Positions 39,301 to 51,073 of a stretch of 56,186 nucleotides of DNA are shown in pieces; the stretch's first letter is position 1, and each line of letters begins with the position of its first letter. The DNA lies in the NCBI GenBank assembly GCA_029298735.1, contig JANSLP010000217.1, positions 1 through 56,186 on the forward strand. Reading direction: 5' to 3'. Below the pieces are notes generated by a model. The model had not been told where the DNA came from. It saw only the letters and a program-made list of their open reading frames with translations, and did not search any database. The translations under genes and the position numbers were made by a program. The DNA comes from Ophiostoma sp. CBS 140.51. Taxonomy: Eukaryota > Ascomycota > Sordariomycetes > Ophiostomatales > Ophiostomataceae.

Positions 39301-42300
39301 ACTGGTGCACGACGGTGCTACCCGGGAGCCCAATCCCCACAATTGGGCGCCAAAAGGCCAAAAATTACCCGCCCCGGTGGCAAAAAAGCAAACGACGACG
39401 CGGGCGACTGATTGATTGACATGGCTTGTCGTTGGACTGTCGACCCAATGCAAGGACAAGAATTGAATAGTACCCCTTTTCCTAGCATATTCTTGTCTGT
39501 TTGATTTTTTACTGGAACGGGCTGCACGCCAGCCATGATTGCCCAACGGCATTTGGCTGTGATGTTTGCTTGCCTCAGGAAGTGGCGCTGTATTTTTTGA
39601 TATCACGGCGGTTTGGGGCAGTGGACGTTTGGCTATTTCTGTGGACATCAACGTGTTAGAACAGCCTCTTTTGCCATGTTGTGGGATTCTCGTGATATTT
39701 TAGTGCTTGTTTTGGTCACGTTGTTTCAGCCATCGTCACTCGGATTTTTGAACTGAATTTATCACAATTGCATCTTATTTTTGTTCAAGAGTTTGATTGG
39801 TGAGGACAACAGGATCCAAGGCAAACATCACTGCACATAGCCGCATCTATCTTTCTACCTTTCTGCCGCGCCTCTTTTGCTTCATGTTGTTTTCTTTTTC
39901 CTCTCTGTTACTTGCTGCGCGCTTTCCGTCACCTGACGTGGTCTTTTGTAATTTGGCCGTCTCATTGCAGTTGCTGTCCTGCTGCTGTCTGGTCTTGTTT
40001 GCCTGTTGGCCCGTTGGTTTCTGCATCACCGCCCGGAAGAAGTCGCCTAGGCCCTGCTGCATATTGTTGGACGGAGGCAGCAGATGACGAGCCAATCTAG
40101 AGTGTTTATGCCGTTGTTGACATGCCGTGTGGCTGTTGGGCGAATTTGGCCACTCATATGGATGCCCGTAAGGATTATTTTTGTTTGATTTTTGTGTGCC
40201 GTAGCACTCAAGACCGCCAAAATAGAGCTAGCAAATACAAAGAAATAATTGTCGACGGTAGAAGAGAACTGCACAATAAACTATTGGGATCCATGGAGCA
40301 CCGAATGAAATGACGAACCAGCAGGCAACAGCAGAAAAATGTCACAAAAACAACACGACAAAAACAACACAAGAGGCAGTGCGCGGTGATGTGGCATGGG
40401 AGAAGCCAATCAATCCAGAAGTTCCCCGAGAGCAACACAAATGTCACTGTTGTTTGGACGCATTCTCGCTCACTCCTCTGAGTCACCTCGACCAGACGGC
40501 AACAGCTCACAAGAAGCAAACGATGCATGGCGGAGAACAGCACAAGAGGCAACTCCTCACCTCTCCGCTCTTCTCCATGCAGGACTCTACTTAATATGTA
40601 CGTAGAAAAATTCCATATTGAGCGGGCTTGAGCGGGCCAGTCTTCAATACCAAAATACTGAGTACACTCAAAATATGCCGGCGTGTGTGCGTCCAGCTTT
40701 GTGTGCAAAGAAAGTGGATTGGTGAGACTGGGTCCGGTCAAAAAGGCACCCCCTTGAGATCTAGTTACACCGTGAGACGAGAATAGCAGGCTCGGCAAAG
40801 TCTATGAAAGTGAGGGGAAATGTCTGGAATAAAGTGGCCAAAGTGGCAGAGTGGGATAGAAGGAAGTCGCCGCCGCAAGGAGAGGGAGAAGAATGTCAAA
40901 AAATGGCAAAACCAAGACCGAAAGTGGCAAGCTATCCACATCGCGCACAAAGCTGCAGATGGAACGGCCACTTCGGCAAGCACAAGTACGACATTGAGCA
41001 GAATAGAAGCACAGTGATAAAGCCAGAAGGAGAACGGAGCTTCTCCGACAGCTTTGTAAAAGAGCTTGTTGAGTCACATCAGCTCGCAGCTTGCAGCTTT
41101 GAAGCCTCGAGCATCCCAGTCCCGACCACAGAGCCAAGCTGCAGTTGGGACGGGGAACAGAAGAACAAGACGCGGAATAGACATGCCGTTTGTTGCCAGT
41201 CTGAGCCGCCAGCCTTGCATGTGGATGTTGGCCTGTTGGAAGTATGGCCCCTTCCAACAAACCCAATACTGTGAACAAAGCACAAGCAATTCAAACATAA
41301 TCTCACCATGTCTATTTACACCTGAAGACACAAGCTTTCTTCTTGAGCCCTCGGCTTTGGCCTTTTCGAGCATTTGCCAACAGATGTAACATGACGTAGC
41401 TTGGCTGTGCTTGAATCCCATGCCAGCAGCAGCAAGCGTGACGAGCTCTCCTTTTCTCCCCCTGACCGAAATCCACATGTCGATTGCAAGGAATGGCAGA
41501 AGGACGAACACTGGCTGACTGGTGCGGACTCTTCCCCATTTCTGCTGATTTTTACAGGCCCCTGTATTTGCCAGTATGTCATTGGACGCAAAAGAGCAGC
41601 CAAAGAGCAGCTAACGCAGCCGGCGTTTGACAGGCGCGCGAGTCGTAGCAGAAAAGAGTAAAGAGAGGCGCGAGGAGGCACTACAGAGGCACGAGAGAGG
41701 AAATAGCTTGCTCGTAGGCGTGAAAATTTTCAATTTCCGAGTTCGGAGGCAAAAGTCGTCAAGCCAGGGCGGTCCAGAAGGTGCAGCCACACTGCAGCTA
41801 GCAGAGAAGACACCAGATACAGGACTTCGCGATTTTCTGTTCGCCTCGCTATCGACCACTGCGAATTCCGTTTCCCTTAGCCCTGCAAGTCAACGGGACA
41901 GCGGAGCTGACCGACGCCAAGGTCTGTCTGAATGCGAGTCCACGAGTCCAATCACGACCGTGTACAGAGTATGCTCTTTTTGTTTTGCACTGTACAAGAC
42001 GACGACAACGCGCGCTCACGTTTTTTCGTTCCTTCATTTCTGTCCACTTTGTCTCCTCCTCTTTTCACGGCCAATTGAGCAGAGTCACTCCAGTCAGAGG
42101 CGGGCCCGAGGCACATCGGCGGGTCCCAAAGCAGAATAGCCGTGTTTTTCACTCGAGGGCTCCGCCTGTGACGTATTGTGCTGCCCCTCCGTGTGCTCGT
42201 GTCGGGCGGATCCCGAGCATTGCCCGTTCGCCCTGCGGAACTCGATGACTCGGCGTTCTGCTGAGTCTGGAGATGTTCAGATGTTGACTCGGTGAACGTT

Positions 42301-42886
42301 GAAGGTCACGTGCGCATGGCAATTGTCGCTCCTTCCGTTTGCATTCTGTATTTATCCAGTCGATGCAGTCGCGTTCCATCCTCGATGCCCCTCGCTTTGT
42401 CGACCAGAAAATACAGTGGGTGGGTGGCCCTATGCAGGTGCGTCGCATCGCGGGCCATCGCCATTGCATCGACGGACAATGTCCTTTGAACAGTAACAGT
42501 CACAGAGTCACAATTGAGTCTGCACTGGAGAATGCAGAATGCCGGAAGTGTGAAGCAAACACCGCCGTAGCCGGCCATCGCGCCTTCCCTGCCGCCCTCT
42601 TTGCTCTTTCCCACCACCTTTCCAACCCCTGTACCGTGGGGTAAATGTTGTCGCACCTGCCGCTGCCCTGGTGCCTCTGAAGCCGGTTGTTCCTGCCATC
42701 TGCACCTTGAAATTTTCACAGTGCGGGGTTGGACATCCCGCATTCGCCACAGAGAGCTGTGATTGGTGAATTCCTAGCGTCAGGGACCCACAAGTACATC
42801 GTCTCTCGCCCAGACGACCGACCGCCAAAAAAAAATTGGCAGAAAAAAAAATAGGAAAGAAAAAGGCAATGAAAATTTCTCATTGA

Positions 42887-42902
42887 CCAATTGGGTGAGT
42901 CA
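42887..42902 (+). promoter_or_regulatory. CCAAT box plus CPC1/GCN4-type site, homocitrate synthase
   Basis: CCAATTGG at 42887-42894 is followed after one base by TGAGTCA at 42896-42902, the core site of Gcn4/CPC1, which controls amino-acid starvation genes. The start codon is 419 bases downstream. Lysine biosynthesis is an expected target of this cross-pathway control. Confidence 0.55.
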
Positions 42903-43320
42903 CTCTGCCCTATTCTGCTCGATTCTGCAGGGCTTGCAGCGCTCATCGGAGGGTGAATCTACACCAACCGCAAAGCCAGAAAGCCCCTCCTCGCCGCCCT
43001 CGCCGCCGGCGGAAAAAAAGACCAAGAAAAACCTAAAGACTAGAGATCTTTAAACCCACCCACCGCCTTCAATTTTTCCCACGGTCTCTCCTTCCCTGTT
43101 CCTTCCTTCCCAGATCAAACAAACGAAAACAGTCATACCTCTCGAGTCTTTTGGACGCCTCCATAAATATCCTCACTTTGACTTGCTCTCACCTTTCCTT
43201 TCTCTTCCCTCAACCCTCAACCAACTCGACATCCACCACCCTCAAGCCTCGCTCCCCCCGTCGCTTCCCCGTCTCCCTTCCGAATCCGACCCCTCAATCA
43301 CCCCTCACACATCCGACACC

Positions 43321-44734
43321 ATGTCTCCCTCCGCAGACGTCAGCGTAAGTCTTTCTTAGCCCAGAATGAGTCCATCTTGAGTCCATCCTCGAATCCAAAT
43401 GGCTTCAATCTTCGTCGCGACCAAATACTAACTTCCCCCAGAGCTCCAGTCTGCCCGCTGACCAGCAGGCCCACACCACCCGCAACTCCAACCCCTACAA
43501 GCCCGTCGGCGACTTCCTCTCCAATGTCTCGCGCTTCAAGCTGATTGAGTCTACCCTGAGAGAGGGCGAGCAGTTCGCAAACGCCTTCTTCGACACGGAG
43601 ACCAAGATCAAGATTGCCAAGGCGCTCGACGACTTTGGCGTCGACTACATCGAGCTGACCTCGCCCGCCGCCTCGGAGCAGTCCCGCCAGGACTGCGAGG
43701 CCATTTGCAAGCTCGGCCTCAAGGCCAAGATCCTGACCCACGTCCGCTGCACCATGGAGGACGCCAAGATTGCCGTCGAGACTGGTGTTGACGGTCTAGA
43801 CGTTGTCATTGGCACCTCGCACATGCTGCGCGAGTTCTCCCACGGCAAGGACATGGAGTACATCACCAAGAGCGCCATTGAGGTCATCAACTTTGTCAAG
43901 TCCAAGGGCCTCGAGGTCCGCTTCTCGTCCGAGGACTCCTTCCGCTCAGACCTGGTCGACCTTCTGGCCCTCTACCGCACCGTCGACAAGGTCGGTGTCA
44001 ACCGCGTCGGCATTGCTGACACTGTCGGCTGCGCCACGCCCCGCCAGGTTTATGACTTGGTCCGCACCCTGCGCGGTGTCGTCTCTTGCGACATCGAGGT
44101 CCACATGCACAACGACACGGGCTGTGCCATCTCCAACGCCTTTTGCGCTCTCGAGGCCGGTGCCACCCACGTCGATGTCTCCGTCCTCGGCATTGGCGAG
44201 CGCAACGGTATTACCCCCCTGGGTGGCCTGATGGCTCGCATGATTGTCTCGGACCGCGAGTACGTCACCAAGAAGTACAAGCTGCACAAGCTCAAGGAGA
44301 TTGAGGACATGGTCGCCGAGGCCGTCCAGGTCAACACCCCTTTCAACAACTACATCACCGGCTTCTGCGCCTTCACCCACAAGGCCGGCATCCATGCCAA
44401 GGCCATCCTCAACAACCCCAGCACCTACGAGATCATCGACCCCGCCGATTTCGGCATGACCCGCTACGTGCACTTTGCTTCGCGCCTGACGGGCTGGAAC
44501 GCCGTCAAGACCCGTGTCGGACAGCTCGGCCTCTCAATGAGCGACGACCAGGTCAAGCTCGTCACCTCCAAGATCAAGGCCCTGGCCGACGTCCGCCCCA
44601 TCGCTATTGACGACGCCGACTCCATCATCCGCAGCTTCCACCTGAGCCTGACTGGTGAGGACAGCAACGGTGCCGCTGCCGAGAGCAATGGTGCCGCACC
44701 TGCTGAGGCCGCTCCTGAGGTTTCCGCAAACTAA
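43321..44734 (+). CDS. Homocitrate synthase (lysine biosynthesis)
   Basis: Two exons join in frame: 43321-43344 (24 bases, eight codons) and 43442-44734, giving 438 residues, with one 97-base intron that has a clear TACTAAC branch site. The enzyme condenses acetyl-CoA with 2-oxoglutarate to homocitrate, the first step of the fungal alpha-aminoadipate lysine pathway. The DRE-TIM barrel signature appears as E-S-T-L-R-E-G-E-Q with R48 and E49. The metal-binding H-M-H-N-D-T-G and the G-I-G-E-R-N-G-I-T-P-L-G-G loop are present, as is the C-terminal H-K-A-G-I-H-A-K. The last 25 residues are Ala/Glu-rich. No long mitochondrial presequence is evident. A CCAAT/TGAGTCA composite upstream fits cross-pathway amino-acid control. 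Confidence 0.95.
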
Positions 44735-45454
44735 GCAGAAATGCAACAAAAAGCAAAAGCAAAAGCAAAAACGAAACCAACGATAAAAAAGGGAAATGTG
44801 ACAACATATTGGGAGTTTTTATTTATTATTTTTGAGGGGCTTAGCATTTCTACTTTTTACAATGCTTTGAATGTTATTTTGATATCTTTGGATTTTTTGG
44901 TACCGCATTTGGGCGTTTGATTTTTTTTTATCTGTTCTTGTCTCATTTTCATATATCTTTGTGTGTCAGGGTAAAAAGCAAAAACAAAGAGCAATGCTTT
45001 CTTCCATAAAAGGATAACACCAGACAGAACAATTCGGGATGACAAAATACAACCAATTGATTACACAGATTCGTTTTCATATGATTCAAATGTGATGTGA
45101 CATCTACAACAGCGATATCTTAATGGATAAGACGGCAGTCTCTTCCATGACGAACAGCATGACGACTCGCAATTACACTACGCCCTTGCCATGCCGTCCC
45201 AGTTCACCTTGATTTGTATTGGACAGAACGTTCTCATGGGTCTCGATGCCGACCCATCATAAAAGCAGTTTGTCGATCATATCCTGCGGTACCACGCGAT
45301 GCTGTGTAGATTATGATACGAGAGTTCGTGAAGCCAGAATGAGGCGGTACGAGAAGCATCCATATACCACCTCACAACCTGTTACAACGAGCTAATGCCG
45401 TGTCGCTTTCCATATTCTCGTGCTTTCTCTCAACTAAACTTCCCGCACGACACA

Positions 45455-45781
45455 CTATTGGGTTACCGTTTGAAATCCTTTCGATGCAATGTCTTCCTTC
45501 CTTGAAGGATCATCCACGGATATGCCGTTATCTTTGTAGAGACTCGTGAGCCACACGTGGCAGCCGGAATTGTTGTATCGTTGGACTTGTGATGCCGTAG
45601 TCCCGGGGCACCGTTCCGGCAGCTTGGGGCGGTATTGCTCTCCCCAGTTCCAATTTTCGAATGTGACAAGCTCATACGGTGCATACGCATTGTCCGCTCT
45701 ATTGGACAGGATATATGAATTTCGATGATACAGAATAAGATCAAGCTTTGTTCGTGTTTCTGTGGATGTTGGAGCATCCAT
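45455..45781 (-). pseudogene. Possible gene relic or small unidentified protein
   Basis: An ATG-initiated frame of 108 codons on the minus strand has a protein-like composition, including segments such as N-A-Y-A-P-Y-E-L and F-E-N-W-N-W-G and two Cys. I do not recognise it. Downstream on the same strand, at 45050-45400, fragments in shifting frames also look protein-like but are interrupted by stops. This suggests a decayed gene; a real small gene or chance are the alternatives. Confidence 0.25.
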
Positions 45782-48700
45782 ATCGTATCATCACGATCAC
45801 AAACATTCCATGTGGCTTTCCTTCCACATCTAGGCCGCCCTTTCCACTTATTTCTCTCTCTCTTCTTCTCTCTTTCTCTCGGTGCAGATGCTCCGCTTCT
45901 TGTATCTTGCTTCTCGGGTTCTTAACGCTCCGGTCATCCCTGGTGTTCTCTCCTCTTTGTAGTAGGCAATAGCCTCGATCTCGTTACTCTGGACGTTCAG
46001 TTGCCAGTTGCATTTACTGAATATCGATGACACGCGCCGCTTAGCTTCTCTAAGCCTCTCCCTCGATATTCATAGTAACCAAATAACTAAGCCTGCACCG
46101 AGCATCGTGATGGGTGGACCCTTGAATGGGCAAGGTTGCAATCGGATGATAATTAGAGCAAATGCCAGCTGCCAAAACATAAACCAGACGCAGCCGAGAC
46201 AAACAGTGACAGGAGGGTTCGGTTTTGTGTGGTTTTGTGTGGGTGGTCATATGCCTCATAGGGTGACACAGCCAAGCTATCGTGTGATGGGTCATGTATT
46301 TCACGCACTGGAAAACTAGAAATTTGATGTCAAATTTACCCTCAATACAACATCACTGGTGTCTCTTTTGACATGTGGTCGCGGGTGATGCTATGGGAGG
46401 GCTGCTGCCAGAAAAGGGGCCACACAGGGTCACACAAAGCACATATATGACAAGGCACCAATAGAGGATGGGAGCCTCCAATGCTGTCCCTTAAAAGACG
46501 TGTTGTGCACCCTCCCCCTATGCTCTGCTTCTACCTCTTGAGAAGGATTCACTCTGCAAGTAAGTCATAGAGGGCAGTCGACGTGAAAGAAAAGGGTCGA
46601 CTAATCAATGCGGGACGAGAGAGGGGCCCGAAGTCTAAGATGCAAGGTGGTATTGAGATGGTTGAGATAGCTCAGAAGAGACAAAGAAAGGCCTCGATGA
46701 GAAGATAGATCCAATCGAAACTTTATCGAGACCAGAGGTGCATTCGGGAGGGAAACGACATTTAACCAGCAGTCCCCACATGAAGCGAATTCCCTTCGCC
46801 GAAAGATGCGTTGGTGAGGCCCATTCGCGGTCCTGTGGAAACCGTAAAGTCCAGTTATTGTGTTGTTCATATGATGCGATTCGCGGTGGTGTTGCTGTGA
46901 GATGGGGAATAGGTGGTGTTAGTAAGGGTCACTTTTTCTCTTTGAACCGCAATTGTGTAGTTTGTGTGGGTGCACAAAAATACAAAAAAAGCAATGGCGG
47001 AGGACCAAGTGGGGTATGTGGTGCTGAATATCACCAAAGTGAAGCCATTTTCTGAGAAAATGTGTCTTGCAGCGTGCCGCACTAACATGAAAAGAAGAAA
47101 AAAAAAAAAAAAAAACTCGAGACAAAATAAAGAGAAACGAAAAGGGCAATAATGACTAACACGAGGACAGAGGGGCATCCACACTGCCCCTTCGAATTTT
47201 AGCGCTCCTGTTGATCCACATTCCTCAGCCCACAGGCTCACCGGCTCAGCTTTTCAGCGGATAACAAAGCTGTGGGCCCCCAATGCGGACGACATGCCAA
47301 TCTCTCGATGATCTGTCTGGCATGCTACAATTTTGAGTTTTCGGTGTGCATATCTGCATGTCTGCCACGTGCGTTCCAGTTTTTTTGTATGGAGAAATGG
47401 CCGTCCAGAAGCCTTTTTGCCTGTGGGATAGACGGGATTGTTGCCCAGCGTTACAAAAAATTGGGAACCGACAAAGACAATCCAAAATAAAGTTTGTTCT
47501 GTTTCTGCACTCTCTCCTCCAATTTGTTGTAATCTGCCGTCCTTGCAGCTATGTGTAATGCCTTCTATTGTTCAGCAGCCGCCATAGGGCCAGACAAGAT
47601 CGGCGGCCGGGATGCTATAGCGGACCCAAATCGTGCGGCCGTGCGGGACGTGGATACGTTTTCTGTAGTATTCAATCCCATTTTATCTCGGTTTATCTGT
47701 TCCCGTAGTTTTCTAGACATCTCCTGATAACCATAAGCCCTGTCTTATTTTCCGCTTGCTTGGCCTAAATTAAATAGCTTCAACAGTTTTCGACCAGGTT
47801 CTTTTGATAAAATAGATCCGTTACTGGCGGCTGTCTGGCCGTTCCTCGGGACAGGAGAAAAGGGGCAAGGAACGGTAAGAGACGGCAAGAGAAATGGTAG
47901 TGCGAGCATAGTCTATCGACAAATAAAGGGAGAGAAGCAAGTGCCTAGAATGCAGTTAAGAAAGTAGTGTCGTGGTCTGACTACAAACCACAGACAGCTC
48001 CCCTCACTAAGCTTTGCTCTAATTAAGGGGCTCTCAAAGGGAGATGATGATATTGCAAAGAAGACAGCAAAAACAGAAGGAGAAAAGAATAAAAAATGAA
48101 TGCACACAAAGATATGGCAGTTGGACTTGGCCATTCGTGGTCATCTGATCGCTGTTTGCTGTTGAGCCGTTTGCTGGAAAATGCGCATTCGTGGAAACGG
48201 CATTCCTATTTCTGTGCGTTATGTTTCACCTACTTCAGCGATCATGGCTTCCTTCTGTAGATTCTCTATCCACATTGGCTTGGCCATCATAGCCCAGAGG
48301 GTAGTGTAGCTCGGATTGCAGTAAGCAACCATGAACGGCCGTCGATTGTCGATCGCGAACGATCAACGTGAGCTGAAGGAAGAAGAGCGGAGCGGGTTAG
48401 GTGAGCTGAAAAGAAAAAGAGAAGAAGAAAAAAGAGAAGAAGAAAAACGAGAAGCGGAGTGGCAGACGGCAGAGGAGAGCTGGAAGTCGAAAAATGATGG
48501 AAAGTGCAACGGATCGAAGAACAGGATGTAAGGGACGCGAGCGGGAGGAAAGCGTGGAGGGGAAACAAGTGGAAAAGAAAAAGAAAGAACAAATCAAGCA
48601 AAGAGGTTGACAAAATGATTTTTTACAACCAAGTATGCTTGTGATATCTGAAGAGGCTGGCGATGGCGATGGTACTTTCTAAAAAAACGACAGCAGTGGG

Positions 48701-49746
48701 GCGCCGCGTGTCTGAGGGCGGCGTCGAGGTGTCGAGGGTGTCGAGGAGAGTGGCACGATCCCTTCGTATTGTGCTTCTCTTAGTAACTTTCATGTGTCTG
48801 AATATTTTGATACATATTTTGTGCCCTTCCTCTTGAGATTCAATTCAATTTGTTTCACATCTTTCTTAAACACACACAGCATGATGTAGACGAGGGACGG
48901 TGCGTTGCTGTTGGAGATCCTGCCGTGGAAACCGTCTATTTTGATGCAAGAAACTAGCTCAGACTCTGAGCTCAGACTTTGATAGCCAAAACGATCCACA
49001 GCGGTCCTTCTGTCTAGGGAGGGCGGGACAGCGTGTGCGCCGGCCCTATCTAGAAGTGGTCGATTCAGCAGTCCACGTCTTCCATGTAGTGGTCGATGAA
49101 GTGGTATGGGTGCCATGGCAGACGTGATGGTGTAAGTGTGCAGGAGTGTGGTATGGATGGCCCATGGGTGGTGGCCAAAGCCGGTGGAGGCGAGTGGATG
49201 GGGTCCAAAATGTCGGCCTATGTCAACCATGGAAGGTCGACCGCCGGATACCAAGAGACCAAAGAAAGTATCATCTACCAGAATATTCGGCGTGCAGCAC
49301 AGCCGACGAACCACGGCGATGGCCAATTGTGCAGTGCTCTCCCCTTCTTTCTACTCTCTGACTGATCCCTCAAAGGCTCCCTTTGTTTATTCTTTGTCTC
49401 ATGTACCTCGAGACAGCCTCTTTGACTAACACTCCATCACTCTGTCTCTTTTTCTGCATTTTCTTTTTCCGAGCTCTTTGCTTTTTCCTCTTACTTCTCC
49501 TCAGCTGTGGCAAGCGTGACATGGCAGGATCTGTGTTTGCCGTAGTACATAGTGTAGTAAGAGGTCTCGCTTGCTTCCTTTTCGTCCTTTTTTGTCTTTT
49601 TTTGCCTTTTTCGCCTTTTTCGTCTTCTCCTGGATCTCGCATCCTTCTTTTTCTGACTGTCCCGCTGTCCTTTTTTGTTTTTGCCATTACCTAGCTTCTT
49701 TTCTCCTGGACCCCCTCTTTTCTTTGTCTCTCCTATGAAGCTGTGA

Positions 49747-49757
49747 ATATATATATA
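49747..49757 (+). promoter_or_regulatory. Possible TATA box of aquaporin gene
   Basis: ATATATATATA lies 195 bases before the aquaporin start codon and just downstream of a long pyrimidine-rich tract, a common arrangement in fungal promoters. Confidence 0.4.
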
Positions 49758-49951
49758 CCGTAATCACTCGAGCTCATCCTTTTTCTGACACTTGCTCATC
49801 TTCTTGTTCTTCTCCCTTATCCCTTTATCTCTTTTTGTATCTTGTATTGTTGATTCATAGCAGCAGGAATCCGTTTAGTCTCATCCTTTTATTTCTCACC
49901 CTTTTATTTCTCACCTCTTTCTACTCTCGTTTCAACCAACAACACTTCATT

Positions 49952-51073
49952 ATGGGTGGTCACACACACGAGGGTGAGAAGCTCACCTTTGCGCGGAAAC
50001 TGCCGCAGGACGGCAAGAACCTCTTCGTGGCCGGCTTGGCCGAGTTCGTCGGCACCTTCCTCTTCCTCTTCTTTGCCCTCGGTGGCACCACGGCCGTCAA
50101 CACGGCTGGTCCCCAGGGCGAGGTCCTGGCCGCCGACCCTTCCCAGCTTCTGTACATCTGCATCTGCTTCGGTTTCTCGCTCGCCGTTACTGTGTGGATG
50201 TTCTACCGCGTGTCTGGTGGTCTCTTCAACCCCGTCGTCACTCTGAGTCTGGTTCTCGTCGGTGCTGTTGGCCCTGTCCGCGGTGTTGTTGTTTTTATTG
50301 CACAGCTTCTGGCCGGTATCTGCGCTGCGGCTGTCCTGTCGGCTCTGCTGCCGGGCCCGCTGATGGCTAGCACGACACTGCGTGACGATACCAGCATTGC
50401 TCGTGGTCTGTTCATTGAGATGTTCGCCACTTCGATCCTCGTGCTGTCGATCCTGCTCATGGCCGTCGAGAAGCACCGTGCCACCTTCACGGCGCCGCTC
50501 TGCATTGGCCTTGCCCTATTCGTGGCCGAGCTGACCAGTATCCCGTATACCGGTGGCAGTGTCAACCCGGCCCGCTCATTCGGCCCCTGTGTCGCCACAC
50601 GCTCGTTCACGGGCTACCAGTGGATCTACTGGGTTGGTCCCATTTTGGGCAGCCTGCTGGCCACGGCCTTTTACAAGCTTATCAAGTTCTTGGAGTACGA
50701 GACCTGCAACCCCGGTCAGGACGGCTGCGGCTTCGACGACCGGCCGTTCAACCTGCAGCACGAGGGTACCAACAACACGCACGGCTCCATGGGCGGCCTG
50801 GGCGCTGCCGTCGGCGGTGACGCCACGGGTATGGGCAAGGGCCACCACCACCACCAGCACTCGGGCAGCAATGTGGAGGGCAAGCTGAGCGGCGACACGC
50901 GTGTTGGCCCTGATGCCAACGGCAACTTCCGCAACTCGATGGCCACGGTCCCCAACGCCAATAACGCCGCCGTTGATGCCAACGCGTACCGCAACGCGCC
51001 CGACCTGGAGGCCGGTGTCAACTCGGCCGTCGACGGCTACAACAACGCCGCGATCAACAGCGTCCGCGTGTAA
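49952..51073 (+). CDS. Aquaporin (MIP family channel)
   Basis: A single exon of 373 residues. I start at the ATG at 49952; the open frame continues upstream but the extra sequence is T-rich leader. Six membrane helices span about residues 25-265. The two half-helix motifs are N93-P-V95 in loop B and N205-P-A207 followed by R208 in loop E. The short loop E favours an orthodox water channel over an aquaglyceroporin. The first motif has Val where most members have Ala. The C-terminal tail of about 105 residues is Gly/Asn/Ala-rich with an H-H-H-H-Q-H stretch, probably cytosolic and disordered. The role is water movement at the plasma or internal membranes. Confidence 0.93.
   Translation: MGGHTHEGEKLTFARKLPQDGKNLFVAGLAEFVGTFLFLFFALGGTTAVNTAGPQGEVLAADPSQLLYICICFGFSLAVTVWMFYRVSGGLFNPVVTLSLVLVGAVGPVRGVVVFIAQLLAGICAAAVLSALLPGPLMASTTLRDDTSIARGLFIEMFATSILVLSILLMAVEKHRATFTAPLCIGLALFVAELTSIPYTGGSVNPARSFGPCVATRSFTGYQWIYWVGPILGSLLATAFYKLIKFLEYETCNPGQDGCGFDDRPFNLQHEGTNNTHGSMGGLGAAVGGDATGMGKGHHHHQHSGSNVEGKLSGDTRVGPDANGNFRNSMATVPNANNAAVDANAYRNAPDLEAGVNSAVDGYNNAAINSVRV

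Larger units (their letters stand above)
38200..43320. other. Gene-poor region of about 5 kb upstream of homocitrate synthase
   Basis: No open frame here looks like a real protein; the candidates are short, overlap on both strands and lack domain motifs. The region holds TGACTCA at 38414-38420, a GC-rich hairpin at 39253-39300, TGAGTCA at 40479-40485 and 41070-41076, TGACTCGG at 42246-42253 and 42285-42292, and a CCAAT-TGAGTCA composite at 42887-42902. It may contain long leaders, non-coding transcripts or a small spliced gene that I cannot resolve. Confidence 0.4.
44735..49951. other. Gene-poor region of about 5 kb between homocitrate synthase and aquaporin
   Basis: Apart from a possible gene relic at 45050-45781 I find no supported gene. 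Features are a run of 18 A at 47098-47115, a purine-rich tract at about 48370-48480, a pyrimidine-rich tract at about 49440-49700 and an ATATATATATA box at 49747-49757. The pyrimidine tract and AT box are likely parts of the aquaporin promoter. A long aquaporin upstream region or non-coding transcripts are possible. Confidence 0.4.

Noticed and set aside
40802..41278. Overlapping open frames of 156 and 158 codons on both strands
   Set aside because: Neither shows domain motifs or fungal codon bias, and both span the same DNA. They look like chance frames.
45105..45180. tRNA-Arg-like D-arm sequence (TTAATGGATAAGACG)
   Set aside because: No T-arm GTTCGA motif, no matching acceptor stem and no clear anticodon stem follow. 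At best it is a chance match.
48331..48531. Plus-strand frame encoding a Lys/Glu-rich 66-residue peptide
   Set aside because: It is a translation of a purine-rich low-complexity tract with no homology features.
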